64,000 nucleotides of DNA. Origin: JBNJDJ01 sp051744845 (GTDB lineage Bacteria; Bacillota; Clostridia; Peptostreptococcales; Acidaminobacteraceae). The notes beneath the pieces were generated by a model that ran no database searches, was not told the origin of the DNA, and saw only the letters and a list, made by a program, of their open reading frames with translations. This document shows positions 1 to 8,888 of this stretch, one piece after another. The translations under genes were made by a program, and so were the position numbers. The first letter of the stretch is position 1. Every line of letters starts with the position of its first letter. The stretch covers positions 1 through 64,000 of the forward strand of contig JBNJDJ010000001.1 of assembly GCA_051744845.1 (NCBI GenBank), read 5' to 3'.

Positions 1-1
1 A

Positions 2-70
2 TTTAGTAAAAAGGATGAAAAATATTTAGAAAAGATGTTAAATAAGTTATTAGATGTAAGTGAAATATAA
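2..70 (+). CDS. C-terminal tail of an unidentified protein (partial)
   Basis: The last 22 codons of a gene that begins before the window read openly from the left edge to a TAA at 68-70. The tail is Lys/Glu/Leu rich and probably helical. A stem-loop with a T-run follows directly, as expected at a gene end. Too little is present to name a family; a short helical tail of this kind occurs in several small transcription regulators, but that is only a guess. Confidence 0.5.
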   Translation, partial: FSKKDEKYLEKMLNKLLDVSEI

Positions 71-103
71 AAAAGTCCACCTATAAGGTGGATTTTTTTA
101 TAA
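71..103. terminator. Bidirectional terminator between the partial gene and glmM
   Basis: The arms TCCACC (76-81) and GGTGGA (87-92), extended by A-T and G-T pairs, have As on the left and Ts on the right. It can therefore stop transcription from the gene ending at 70 on the + strand and from glmM on the - strand, whose stop codon lies at 98-100. Confidence 0.75.
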
Positions 104-1441
104 TCTTTTTTCAATTGTTTTAGCTAAATTAGTAGCATATTTATTTATTTCACTTATATTTTTACCTTCAATCATAACTCTAACTAATGGTTCTGTTCCA
201 CTAGCTCTAACTAATACTCTGCCTCTATCTTCAAAATGATCTTCGATTTTTTTAATTTCTTCTAAAATTATTTCATCATTTTTAAAATTATTTTTTGTTT
301 TATTTGAGACCTTAGCATTAACTAATGTTTGAGGATATTTTGTCATAATTTTACCTAGTTCAGATAATTTTTTATTACTATCTATTAATGCATCAATTAA
401 CTGTAAAGCACTTAAAAGTCCATCGCCAGTTGTATTAAAATCTAAAAATATTATATGGCCTGATTGTTCTCCACCTAAATTATAATTATTTTCTCTCATT
501 TCATGTAAGACATATTTATCTCCTACAGGAGTTTTAACAGTTTTAAGATTATTCTTTTCTAATGATTTATAAAAACCTATATTACTCATAACAGTAGAAA
601 CAATTGTATTTTCATTCAATTTATTTCTTTCTTTTAAATGTTTTCCACAAATAGCCATAATTTTATCGCCATCTATAATATTTCCTAATTCATCTACAGC
701 AATTAATCTGTCAGCATCTCCATCAAAAGCTAGCCCAATATCAGCATTTATTTTTTTAACTAGTTGTTTTACCTTTTCAGGATGAGTAGATCCACAATTT
801 TTATTAATATTTAAGCCATTAGGTTTATCATTAATAACTTCTATATCAGCGCCTAAAGATTTTAAAGTGTCAGGTGCTACTTTAAAACTTGCTCCATTTG
901 AACAATCAACTGCAATTTTCAAATTATCAAATTTATTATTAATAGTTGATTTAATATAAGTAGAGTAAAGATTATTGCCATTTTCTAACTTTTTAACTTT
1001 TCCTATATTTTCACCTACAAAGGTATTTTCAATTTTTTTATTACCTAAAATATAACTTTCAATCTCTTTTTCAGTTTCATCAGTTAATTTAAAACCTTCG
1101 TGGTTAAAAAATTTAATTCCATTAAATTCTACAGGATTATGAGAAGCTGATATCATAATACCGCAGTCTGCATTTAATTTTTTCGTTAGATAAGAAACGG
1201 CAGGAGTTGGTAAAACACCTACTTTTATTACATCGCAACCAACAGATAAAATACCTGAGATTATTGCTGATTCTAACATATCCCCGGATATTCTAGTATC
1301 TTTTCCTATAATTATTTTAGGATTCTTTTTGTTTTTAGTAATAACATAAGCACCAAACTTTGCTACTTTATAAGCTAATTCATTTGTTAACTCGGTATTT
1401 GCTACACCTCTTATACCATCTGTTCCAAAAAATCTTTTCAT
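98..1441 (-). CDS. glmM: Phosphoglucosamine mutase GlmM
   Basis: It converts glucosamine-6-phosphate to glucosamine-1-phosphate in the cytoplasm, the step before GlmU in UDP-GlcNAc synthesis for peptidoglycan. At 447 residues it is the usual length and shows all marks of the alpha-D-phosphohexomutase family. The phosphoserine loop ISASHNP has its catalytic Ser at residue 100. The metal site DGDADR is at 240-245, the sugar-binding GEQSGH at 324-329 and the phosphate-binding RASGTEP at 412-418. The start is preceded by GGAGGAATA on the minus strand. It is transcribed away from the rest of the cluster and ends in a shared terminator. Confidence 0.97.
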   Translation of the reverse strand: MKRFFGTDGIRGVANTELTNELAYKVAKFGAYVITKNKKNPKIIIGKDTRISGDMLESAIISGILSVGCDVIKVGVLPTPAVSYLTKKLNADCGIMISASHNPVEFNGIKFFNHEGFKLTDETEKEIESYILGNKKIENTFVGENIGKVKKLENGNNLYSTYIKSTINNKFDNLKIAVDCSNGASFKVAPDTLKSLGADIEVINDKPNGLNINKNCGSTHPEKVKQLVKKINADIGLAFDGDADRLIAVDELGNIIDGDKIMAICGKHLKERNKLNENTIVSTVMSNIGFYKSLEKNNLKTVKTPVGDKYVLHEMRENNYNLGGEQSGHIIFLDFNTTGDGLLSALQLIDALIDSNKKLSELGKIMTKYPQTLVNAKVSNKTKNNFKNDEIILEEIKKIEDHFEDRGRVLVRASGTEPLVRVMIEGKNISEINKYATNLAKTIEKRL

Positions 1442-1524
1442 TATTCCTCCTTTTTATACAAAATAATTATATGATAATAAACTTAGATTTACAATAAATA
1501 ATTAAAATAGATAATTTAACAATC

Positions 1525-1553
1525 TTCAAATTTCTTTTTTTATATGATACAAT
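1525..1553 (+). promoter_or_regulatory. Probable sigma-A promoter (extended -10) for the MBL-fold gene
   Basis: TTCAAA (1525-1530), 17 bases, then TACAAT (1548-1553), with TG at 1545-1546 giving an extended -10. The predicted transcript starts near 1560. This excludes the in-frame ATG at 1544 as the gene start and supports the ATG at 1580. Confidence 0.6.
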
Positions 1554-1579
1554 TTAAAAAAGAATTAAGAAAGGTGTTT

Positions 1580-2332
1580 ATGGAAATAAAAATTCTACTT
1601 GAAAATGATAATATTTTAAATGAACACGGTTTATCGATTTATCTAAAATATAAAGATTTAAACATTTTATTTGATACAGCTCAATCCGATTTATTTATAA
1701 AAAATGCTAAAAAGCTAGGGATTGATTTGTCAAAAACTGATTATATTATTTTAAGTCATGGACATTACGATCATGGTAATGGACTTAAATATCTAGATAT
1801 AGGAAAGAAGCCTTTAATATGTCATCCAGATGTTTTTTTAAAAAGATTTAAAGATGAAAATAAATATATTGGTTTAAATCAAAGTAAAAGTGAATTATCT
1901 GAAAAATTCAACTTAATTTTAAGTAATAAACCTTATTTTATAAATAAGGACATTTGTTTTTTAGGCCAAATCAATAGTAGAAAAACCAAATATAGATTGG
2001 AAAATGGAGATATCGATTATATAAAAGATGATACTGCTTTAGTAATAAATACTAAAAAAGGATTAGTTATAATAACTGGTTGTTCCCATTCAGGAATTAA
2101 AAATATTATTGAATATGCTAAAAAAGTTATGAATAATAATAATATATACGCTATTATAGGTGGTTTTCATTTAAAAAAAGTAAATGCTGAAGTTAAAAGT
2201 TTAATAAAAGAATTTGAAAATGTAGATAAAATTTATACAGGACACTGTACAAAAAATGAAGTGATTAATTATCTAAAAAATAAAGGTTTAAATATCCATT
2301 CATTAAAAAGTTTGTTAAAAATTGAAATTTAG
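1580..2332 (+). CDS. MBL-fold metallohydrolase of the dihydropterin-synthase-like group
   Basis: This is a 250-residue cytoplasmic metallo-beta-lactamase fold protein. Metal ligands are visible in SHGHYDHGNG (His60, His62, Asp64, His65), TGCSHSG (His170), GGFHL (His197) and TGHC (His222). This arrangement resembles the archaeal-type 7,8-dihydropterin-6-methyl-4-(beta-D-ribofuranosyl)-aminobenzene 5'-phosphate synthase group, many of whose bacterial members have unknown substrates. An upstream ATG at 1544 overlaps the -10 box, so I use the ATG at 1580, which follows AAGAAAGGTG. The next gene begins nine bases after the stop, so the two are probably co-transcribed. Confidence 0.85.
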   Translation: MEIKILLENDNILNEHGLSIYLKYKDLNILFDTAQSDLFIKNAKKLGIDLSKTDYIILSHGHYDHGNGLKYLDIGKKPLICHPDVFLKRFKDENKYIGLNQSKSELSEKFNLILSNKPYFINKDICFLGQINSRKTKYRLENGDIDYIKDDTALVINTKKGLVIITGCSHSGIKNIIEYAKKVMNNNNIYAIIGGFHLKKVNAEVKSLIKEFENVDKIYTGHCTKNEVINYLKNKGLNIHSLKSLLKIEI

Positions 2333-2340
2333 GAGGAATT

Positions 2341-3126
2341 TTGAAAAAAAACATTGAAATTATAAAATTTGATTTATTTAAAAATATATCTTTTTTAAAA
2401 CACGGTTTTTCAACAAGATATGGTGGAGTAAGTAAAAATGAATACTTAAGTATGAATTTAAGGTTTAATTCATCTGATAGAGTAGAAAATATTGAAAAAA
2501 ATTTGGAAATATTTTTAGACAAATTTAATGTAGATAAAAAAGATGTAGTTTTTTCAGACCAAATACATAGCGATAATATTAAAATAGTTTCAAGTCAAGA
2601 TGAAAACATTCAAAATATAGATGGTTTAATAACAAATAAAAATAATATTGGATTAATGACTTTTCATGCAGATTGTGTACCGTTGTTTTTTGTAGATTAT
2701 AAAAAAAGAATTATTGGATTAGCTCATTCAGGATGGCAGGGGAGTTTAAAAGGAATTTCTAATAAAATGATTAATATATTTTTAAAAAAATATGATTCAA
2801 ATATAGAAAATATATTAGTAGGTATTGGTCCATCTATAGGCATTTGTTGTTATGAAGTAGGAAATGATCTTTATAATAAATTTACTAATAAGAAAAAATC
2901 ATATAAGAAGTTTTTTGTAAAAAAGAAGAAATACCATTTAGATTTAAAAAAATTAATAAAGTATGATTTGCTAAGCTTAGGAATTTTAAAAAAGAATATT
3001 GAAATTAATAATTTGTGTACAAAATGTAATAATGATTTATTTTTTTCACATAGAGCTAATGGGAATAAAAGAGGTACTATGGCTGCATTTATTATAAAAA
3101 AAGATCAAAATCAGTTAAGATTTTAA
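2341..3126 (+). CDS. pgeF: PgeF/YfiH-type laccase-domain protein (polyphenol oxidase family)
   Basis: 261 residues with the family signatures GFSTRYGGVS, HADC (metal-binding His and Cys), AHSGWQGS and a GPSIG-CCYEVG block. Members act on purine nucleosides (phosphorylase/deaminase activities) or clear mis-incorporated amino acids from peptidoglycan precursors (E. coli PgeF). Which role applies here is unknown. The start is TTG, chosen because GGAGGAATT lies directly before it. The 3' end overlaps the convergent sensor gene by 12 bases, so there is no room for an ordinary terminator between them. Confidence 0.88.
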   Translation: MKKNIEIIKFDLFKNISFLKHGFSTRYGGVSKNEYLSMNLRFNSSDRVENIEKNLEIFLDKFNVDKKDVVFSDQIHSDNIKIVSSQDENIQNIDGLITNKNNIGLMTFHADCVPLFFVDYKKRIIGLAHSGWQGSLKGISNKMINIFLKKYDSNIENILVGIGPSIGICCYEVGNDLYNKFTNKKKSYKKFFVKKKKYHLDLKKLIKYDLLSLGILKKNIEINNLCTKCNNDLFFSHRANGNKRGTMAAFIIKKDQNQLRF

Positions 3127-4887
3127 TCCTTTTTTAGTTAAGGAAACTTTAAAAGTTGTTCCTTCAGATGAGCTTTTTACAATAATCTTACCATTAAAAA
3201 TATTTTTTATTATATTGTAAACGATAAACAAATTTAAACCTAGAGAACCTCTGTGACGAGTAGTTGTAAAAAAAGGATCAAATATTTTATCGATATGTTC
3301 TTCTTTTATACCACAACCTTTATCTTTTAAGACTATAAAAATATTATTTTTAGATTCAAATATATTTAGTTCAATATAGTATTCTTGCTCATTTGAGTAA
3401 GCGTGGAATAAAGCATTGTCAATTAATTTTTTTATAATAAACTTAATTTGTTTTTTAGGGTAATTAATAATTTTATTTTTTAAATCAAAATTAACTTTTA
3501 AAGTCATATTAACTTTTTTATATTTAAATTTATATTCTTTAATAATTTCTTTTACGATTTTTTGAAAATCTGTAGATACATCTGTTTTTTTCTTATTATG
3601 AATTTCAAAATTTTGGAATCCTTTATTAATTTTATTAGTTTTTCTTAAAGCAGAAGTTAATATATTTATATTTTCTTTAATTCTAATATGATATTTAATC
3701 AAATCTTTTTTAGTTAGTTCATCTTTTCTTATTTGCTTATAAAACTTTTCATTGCTTAAATTTAAAAAATCGATAGTTGTCTTAATATTTCCTAAAGGTT
3801 CATTAATTTCATTAGACAAAGCTAGAATTAAGTCATTCATTAAAGCCATTTTTTTGCTTTCAGCAAGTTGATTTTTAGTGCTTTCTAGAGTTTTTATTTT
3901 TTTTTCTAATTGTTTAGTTCTTTTCTTAACTTTTTGTTCTAATGAGTTGTTTAATTCATTTAATTTTTTGTTTTTATTATGCAATTCTTTTGTTTTTTGC
4001 TTAATTTTTTTGGATAAATATATATTAATTAGAATTATTGAAATGAATATTAAAAAAATAAAGATTGCATATTTTTGCAAAAAATTCATAAATAGATTGG
4101 TATTTGGTTGGTTTATTATCCATTTATTACGGATTTCAGTTTTTCTTTTATCTGACATTGCTAACAATGATTTATCAATTATAGATTTTAAGATTTTATA
4201 ATCATCTCGTATGCCAAAACTTATTTTAGAAATTGAATTTACAGTGCCGGAAATTTTTAAGTTAGTTAAATTGCTATTTTCTAAATAATAAGAAATTTGA
4301 CCAATTTCATTTATAAATGCGTCGGTAAGGCCAAGAGAAGTTTTTTGCATTCCTTCTTTTATTGAATTTACTTGTACAATATTAATAGAGGGATAATTAT
4401 TTTCAATATAGTCATTAATAGCGTAATCTTTCATAACTGCAACTTTCATGTTTTTCAAATCATTTATGGATATTTTTTCTTTGATTTCATCTGATGTTAT
4501 TATTACATTTTCTAAAGAAATATAAGGAATAGAAAATATCATATATTCTTTTCTTTTTTCTGTTATATTAAGAGCACCAATTAAATCAATTTTTTTATTT
4601 TCCATTTTCTCTAATACATTTGACCAACTTTTAGATACTTCAACTTCTATTTTTAAGCCTGAATAATTTTCAATCCATTTAATGTAATCTGCTGCAATTC
4701 CTTTATATTTATTATTTTCATCTAAAAATTCTATTGGTGCATAATTAGGATCAGGACTCAAAGTAATAGTTTTTTGAGAGTTAATCCATTGCTTTTCTTT
4801 ATTTGTTAAATCATTATTACCAAAAGTTATATTTAAAAAGCTCAACAAAATTATCAGAGTGATTATTTTCACTGTTTTTGTTTTCAT
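3115..4887 (-). CDS. BvgS-like membrane sensor: solute-binding domain plus degenerate histidine kinase
   Basis: Domain order over 590 residues: signal sequence (1-24), family-3 solute-binding domain outside the membrane (about 30-260), membrane segment (about 270-292), Lys/Glu-rich coiled coil (295-345), a dimerisation helix and an HATPase domain (about 480-588). The ATPase boxes look intact: Asn491, DKGCGI 522-527, FDPFF 536-540 and a glycine-rich G2 loop near 547-552. The phospho-acceptor position in the H-box is Asn359 (LSNEINEPLG) where His is expected, so autophosphorylation at the usual site is unlikely. No response regulator gene is adjacent. AGGAGG precedes the start. Confidence 0.85.
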   Translation of the reverse strand: MKTKTVKIITLIILLSFLNITFGNNDLTNKEKQWINSQKTITLSPDPNYAPIEFLDENNKYKGIAADYIKWIENYSGLKIEVEVSKSWSNVLEKMENKKIDLIGALNITEKRKEYMIFSIPYISLENVIITSDEIKEKISINDLKNMKVAVMKDYAINDYIENNYPSINIVQVNSIKEGMQKTSLGLTDAFINEIGQISYYLENSNLTNLKISGTVNSISKISFGIRDDYKILKSIIDKSLLAMSDKRKTEIRNKWIINQPNTNLFMNFLQKYAIFIFLIFISIILINIYLSKKIKQKTKELHNKNKKLNELNNSLEQKVKKRTKQLEKKIKTLESTKNQLAESKKMALMNDLILALSNEINEPLGNIKTTIDFLNLSNEKFYKQIRKDELTKKDLIKYHIRIKENINILTSALRKTNKINKGFQNFEIHNKKKTDVSTDFQKIVKEIIKEYKFKYKKVNMTLKVNFDLKNKIINYPKKQIKFIIKKLIDNALFHAYSNEQEYYIELNIFESKNNIFIVLKDKGCGIKEEHIDKIFDPFFTTTRHRGSLGLNLFIVYNIIKNIFNGKIIVKSSSEGTTFKVSLTKKGLKS

Positions 4888-4991
4888 AAATGCCTCCTAG
4901 AATTTGTTTACCCTAAAAAAATAGTTAAAATCAATTTTCTTTGTTTATTTATTATTCAAAATATTATATGATATATAAAAAGGAGTAATAA

Positions 4992-5639
4992 ATGATAAAA
5001 AAAGAAAACATAAAAATAATTTATAAAAAGTTAGATGAAAAATATCCTAAAAAATTTAATGGATTAAATTATAATAATACATTTGAATTATTGATAGCAG
5101 TTATTTTATCAGCGCAATGCACTGATATTAAAGTTAATAAAATAACTCCAAAGTTATTTAAAAAAAATAAAACACCACAAGATTTAGTTGATTTAGGGAA
5201 AAAAAATATAAAGAAAATTATTCGTCCTTGTGGACTTTCTAATAGTAAATCTAAATATATATATAAAACAAGTCAAATGCTTATTGAAAAATTTAATTCA
5301 AAAGTTCCAAATAACTTAAAAGATTTAATGGAATTATCAGGAGTAGGAAGAAAAACTGCTAATGTAGTTTTAATTGAAGGTTTTGAAGTTCCACGAATGC
5401 CTGTTGACACTCACGTTTTTAGAGTATCTAATCGTATTGGTGTTGTAGATGAAAAAACTGTTTTAAAAACTGAAAAAAAATTAATGGAAAGAGTTAGTAA
5501 AGAATTATGGATTAGATTACACCACCTTTTTATTTCTCATGGGAGAGCTACTTGTAAAGCTAGAAATCCGCAATGTGAAACTTGTATAATAAATAATTTG
5601 TGTGAATATTATAAAGGAGTAAGTGATGGGGAAAATTAA
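4992..5639 (+). CDS. nth: Endonuclease III (DNA glycosylase/AP lyase)
   Basis: Removes oxidised pyrimidines and cuts the abasic site in base excision repair. The 215-residue protein has the helix-hairpin-helix LSGVGRKTA with catalytic Lys121, the catalytic Asp139 in VDTHV, and a 4Fe-4S loop with Cys188, Cys195, Cys198 and Cys204 in the classical C-X6-C-X2-C-X5-C spacing. AAAGGAG lies before the ATG. It heads a long co-directional array and overlaps the next gene by 14 bases. Confidence 0.97.
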   Translation: MIKKENIKIIYKKLDEKYPKKFNGLNYNNTFELLIAVILSAQCTDIKVNKITPKLFKKNKTPQDLVDLGKKNIKKIIRPCGLSNSKSKYIYKTSQMLIEKFNSKVPNNLKDLMELSGVGRKTANVVLIEGFEVPRMPVDTHVFRVSNRIGVVDEKTVLKTEKKLMERVSKELWIRLHHLFISHGRATCKARNPQCETCIINNLCEYYKGVSDGEN

Positions 5640-7641
5640 TTTTGATGATGATTATATTTTTTCATTAGATATTGGTACTAGAAATGTTATAGGTTTAATT
5701 GGTAAAATAAAAGATGATAAATTTAAAATTATTGATTATCACTGTTGTGAACATCCTCAAAGGGCTATGTATGATGGACAAATTCATGATATACCTAAAG
5801 TTGCGAAGATTGTAAGAAAGATAGTAGATGTTTTAGAAGAAAGAAATGATATTAATTTAAATAAAGTAGCTATAGCAGCAGCAGGAAGAGCATTAAAAAC
5901 TAAAGCTATTGAAATTCAACGCGAAATAGACCCTTCAAAAAATATTGAAAAAAAATTATTAAATAATATTGAAATGGAAGGTATTCAAAAAGCGCAAGAT
6001 GAATTAGATAAAGAGTTAGATCTTGATACTAGATATTATTGTGTAGGTTATAGTGTTAAGGAATATTATTTAGATAATAAATTGATAAAAAATCCAATTG
6101 AGCATCAAGGGAAAAATTTAAAAGTAGATTTAATTGCTACTTTTTTGCCGCATATAGTAGTAGATAGTTTATATACAGTTATCGACAAATCAAATTTAGA
6201 AGTAATAAACTTAACTTTAGAACCTATTGCAGCAATCGATATTGCTTTAAAAGAGAATTTAAGAATGTTAAATTTAGCATTGGTAGATATTGGAGCTGGA
6301 ACATCAGATATTGCTATTACTAAATCAGGTACAATAACATCATATGGAATGGTTTCTAAAGCTGGAGATGTAATAACAGAACAGTTAGTCCAAAAATATT
6401 TATTAGATTTTGATGAAGCTGAAAAGTTAAAAAAAGGATTATCAAATAAAGAAAAAGTAGAATTTGAAGATATTGTTGGGATTAAACATTCATATGATAC
6501 TGATAAAATTTTAGAAGTTTTAGAAGAAACAATTGATGAAATTACAGAAGCTATTAGTAAAAAAATTATTGAGACAAATGGCAAATCGCCTTCGGCAGTC
6601 TTTTTAATAGGTGGCGGGTCTAAAATCCCTCTTTTAACAGAAAAGTTAGCAAAAAAATTAGATCTACCGAATGAAAGAGTTACAATAAAACAAGTAGATT
6701 CTATTGAATCAATTGATTTTAGTGAAAATAAGTTAACTGGTCCTGAATATATAACTCCAGTCGGAATAGGTTATATTGGTATAAGAGAAAGAGAAAAAGA
6801 CTTTTTACAAGTAAGTGTTAATGGGAAAAATATTAGATTATTTAATTCTAAAAAATTATCAGTTTCTCATGCGTTAATTCTAGTAGGCTATAGTGCAAGA
6901 AAATTATTGTCTAGTCGTGGTAAAGATCTATATTTTACAATAAACGGAAAAAAAGAGTTTATAAAAGGTAAACTTGGTAAACCTGCAGATATATATGTTA
7001 ATGGATCTTTAGCTACTTTAGAAACAAAAATAAAGAATAAAGATAATATATATATTGATCAAGCAAATAGAGGAAAAGATGCTAAAATAACTATTGGAGA
7101 ATATATTGATTATAATAAGATAATATATTTTGAAAATAAAGAAATTCCTTTAATAAAATCCGTAAAAGTTAATGGTCAAAATATTAATAAAGACTATTTA
7201 ATTAAACAAGGTGACAATATAATAGTTGAACAAATAGAAACACTTAAAGAATTATGCAACTTTTTAAATATAGATTATGAAAAGTATTATTTCACTTGTG
7301 ATGATGAAAAAATTGAAAAAGACTATGTATTAAAAAATAATGATAAGATTAAAAAAAATGAAATAAATAAAAATGAAATAAATAAAAATAAAGATAAAAG
7401 TCCAGAAAAAATTAAACCAGAAACTAACAAAAAAGAAAAAGAATATCAATATTTTATTGTAAATGGAGATCCAGTAAAAGTTCAAAAAGAAGAAAAAATG
7501 ATATTTGTTGATATTTTTGAATATATAGATTTTGATTTAAAAACTTCTAAGGGCATACTTGATTTAAAATTAAATGGAAATAGAGCAAAATATACAGATA
7601 AATTAAAAGATGGAGATAAAATATATATAGGATGGAGATAG
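5626..7641 (+). CDS. FtsA-like actin-fold ATPase with C-terminal repeat extension
   Basis: 671 residues, much longer than ordinary FtsA (about 420). The N-terminal part has the actin-fold ATPase motifs: phosphate loop SLDIGTRNV near residue 14, LVDIGAGTSDI near 220 and LIGGGSKIP near 328. After about residue 390 come several short units, each with an xVNG or xING turn and ending in a (D/G)GDxIxI-like strand, which look like beta-grasp/TGS-type modules. A Lys/Asn/Glu-rich linker (about 575-605) splits the last unit off. The ATG at 5626 has better SD spacing (AAAGGAG, 6 bases) than the GTG at 5623. A role in division or envelope scaffolding is inferred only from the FtsA-like fold. Confidence 0.8.
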   Translation: MGKINFDDDYIFSLDIGTRNVIGLIGKIKDDKFKIIDYHCCEHPQRAMYDGQIHDIPKVAKIVRKIVDVLEERNDINLNKVAIAAAGRALKTKAIEIQREIDPSKNIEKKLLNNIEMEGIQKAQDELDKELDLDTRYYCVGYSVKEYYLDNKLIKNPIEHQGKNLKVDLIATFLPHIVVDSLYTVIDKSNLEVINLTLEPIAAIDIALKENLRMLNLALVDIGAGTSDIAITKSGTITSYGMVSKAGDVITEQLVQKYLLDFDEAEKLKKGLSNKEKVEFEDIVGIKHSYDTDKILEVLEETIDEITEAISKKIIETNGKSPSAVFLIGGGSKIPLLTEKLAKKLDLPNERVTIKQVDSIESIDFSENKLTGPEYITPVGIGYIGIREREKDFLQVSVNGKNIRLFNSKKLSVSHALILVGYSARKLLSSRGKDLYFTINGKKEFIKGKLGKPADIYVNGSLATLETKIKNKDNIYIDQANRGKDAKITIGEYIDYNKIIYFENKEIPLIKSVKVNGQNINKDYLIKQGDNIIVEQIETLKELCNFLNIDYEKYYFTCDDEKIEKDYVLKNNDKIKKNEINKNEINKNKDKSPEKIKPETNKKEKEYQYFIVNGDPVKVQKEEKMIFVDIFEYIDFDLKTSKGILDLKLNGNRAKYTDKLKDGDKIYIGWR

Positions 7642-7644
7642 TAG

Positions 7645-8328
7645 ATGGAAAAGTTTTATAAAAAACAAGTGGAATGTCCAGTATGTAATAAAAAGTTTGA
7701 AGCATACCACTTACGGAAAAAAAGATTGAATTTTTTAGGAAGAGATAGTGATTTTTGTCCAAAATATGAAAAACACAATCCAATTTTTTATATGAGTTAT
7801 ACGTGTAACCATTGCGGATATACAAATTTTAAAAAGGAATTTAACAAAATAGATTTAAACCAAATTGAAAAATATAAAAAAACAATTTTGCCTCGGTGGA
7901 AAAAAAGAAAATTAAATTTAGTTAGAGATAAAGAAATAGCTTTAAAAGTATATAAATTACAATTACTTACTTATAAGGTTATGAATTTTAAAAAAATGGA
8001 TTTTTCGAAAGTTTTTATAAAAATGACATGGATATATCGCTTGTTAGAAAATTATAAACAAGAAAAAATTCATATGAAAAAGGCTATAGATTATTTTGAA
8101 AAAGGTTATTTAACAGAAAATTTAAAAATGGATAATAAAAAAAGATTGCAATTGTTTTTTATAATTGGAGAATTTAATAGAAAATTAGGTAATTATAAAA
8201 AGTCTATTGATTGGTTTGTTAAAATTAGAGAGGATAAATCTATAAAAAAGCATACATTTCTAGAAAGAAAAACTAAAGATCAATGGTCTTTAGCTGCAGA
8301 TAAATTTAGGGAGTTAAAAAATGTCTAA
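7645..8328 (+). CDS. DUF2225 family protein with Cys-rich N-terminus
   Basis: 227 residues. The N-terminus has paired cysteines (CPVC near 11-14, a further Cys, then CNHC near 54-57) that look like a metal-binding knuckle. The rest is helical and Lys-rich with TPR-like character. This matches the DUF2225 family, widespread in Clostridia and of unknown function. The gene begins three bases after the FtsA-like gene and its last eight bases overlap cobU, so it is part of the same transcript. Confidence 0.75.
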   Translation: MEKFYKKQVECPVCNKKFEAYHLRKKRLNFLGRDSDFCPKYEKHNPIFYMSYTCNHCGYTNFKKEFNKIDLNQIEKYKKTILPRWKKRKLNLVRDKEIALKVYKLQLLTYKVMNFKKMDFSKVFIKMTWIYRLLENYKQEKIHMKKAIDYFEKGYLTENLKMDNKKRLQLFFIIGEFNRKLGNYKKSIDWFVKIREDKSIKKHTFLERKTKDQWSLAADKFRELKNV

Positions 8329-8878
8329 GATTATTTTAGTAACAGGTGGTGCTCGAAGTGGGAAAAGTTCTTATGGAGAAAATTTATTAAAAAAATTAGA
8401 TGGTAAAAAAGGATATATAGCAACTGCTGTAGCTTTTGATGAAGGAATGAAAGAAAGAATAAAAAAACATAAAGCTATGCGGCCTGATAAATGGAAAACT
8501 TTTGAACTTCAGTATAATATTTCAAGTCATATTGATAAAATATCAAAAGAATGTGATAGTCTTATTTTAGATTGTATAACAGTTTTTATTTCAAATATAT
8601 TTTATAAAGAAAATATTGATTGGGATAAAATTACAAATAAAGAAATTAATAGTTTAGAAAATAAAATCGATAAAGAAATAGAATTAATTATAAGTAAAAT
8701 AAAAGAATATAATTTAAATTTAATTATAATTACAAATGAAATTGGATCAGGTATAGTACCTGCTAATAAGCATACAAGAGTTTATAGAGATATAGTAGGA
8801 AGAATAAATCAAAAAGTTGCTAGATTATCTAATAAAGCTTTTGCTTGTATTTCAGGGATTCCAGTAAAACTTAAATAG
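8321..8878 (+). CDS. cobU: Adenosylcobinamide kinase / adenosylcobinamide-phosphate guanylyltransferase
   Basis: It phosphorylates adenosylcobinamide and transfers GMP from GTP to give adenosylcobinamide-GDP, the activated form used by CobS. 185 residues with P-loop GGARSGKS (9-16). His50 lies in a KKHKAMRPDKW segment equivalent to the guanylylated His region of Salmonella CobU. It is the first of seven consecutive late cobalamin genes and overlaps the DUF2225 gene by eight bases. I see no cobalamin riboswitch upstream, because there is no gap to hold one. Confidence 0.95.
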   Translation: MSKIILVTGGARSGKSSYGENLLKKLDGKKGYIATAVAFDEGMKERIKKHKAMRPDKWKTFELQYNISSHIDKISKECDSLILDCITVFISNIFYKENIDWDKITNKEINSLENKIDKEIELIISKIKEYNLNLIIITNEIGSGIVPANKHTRVYRDIVGRINQKVARLSNKAFACISGIPVKLK

Positions 8879-8888
8879 AAAGGTAAAT

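Noticed and set aside
1544..1579. N-terminal extension of the MBL-fold protein from the ATG at 1544
   Set aside because: It overlaps the predicted -10 box, so it would lie upstream of the transcript start, and the extra 12 residues are not family-like.
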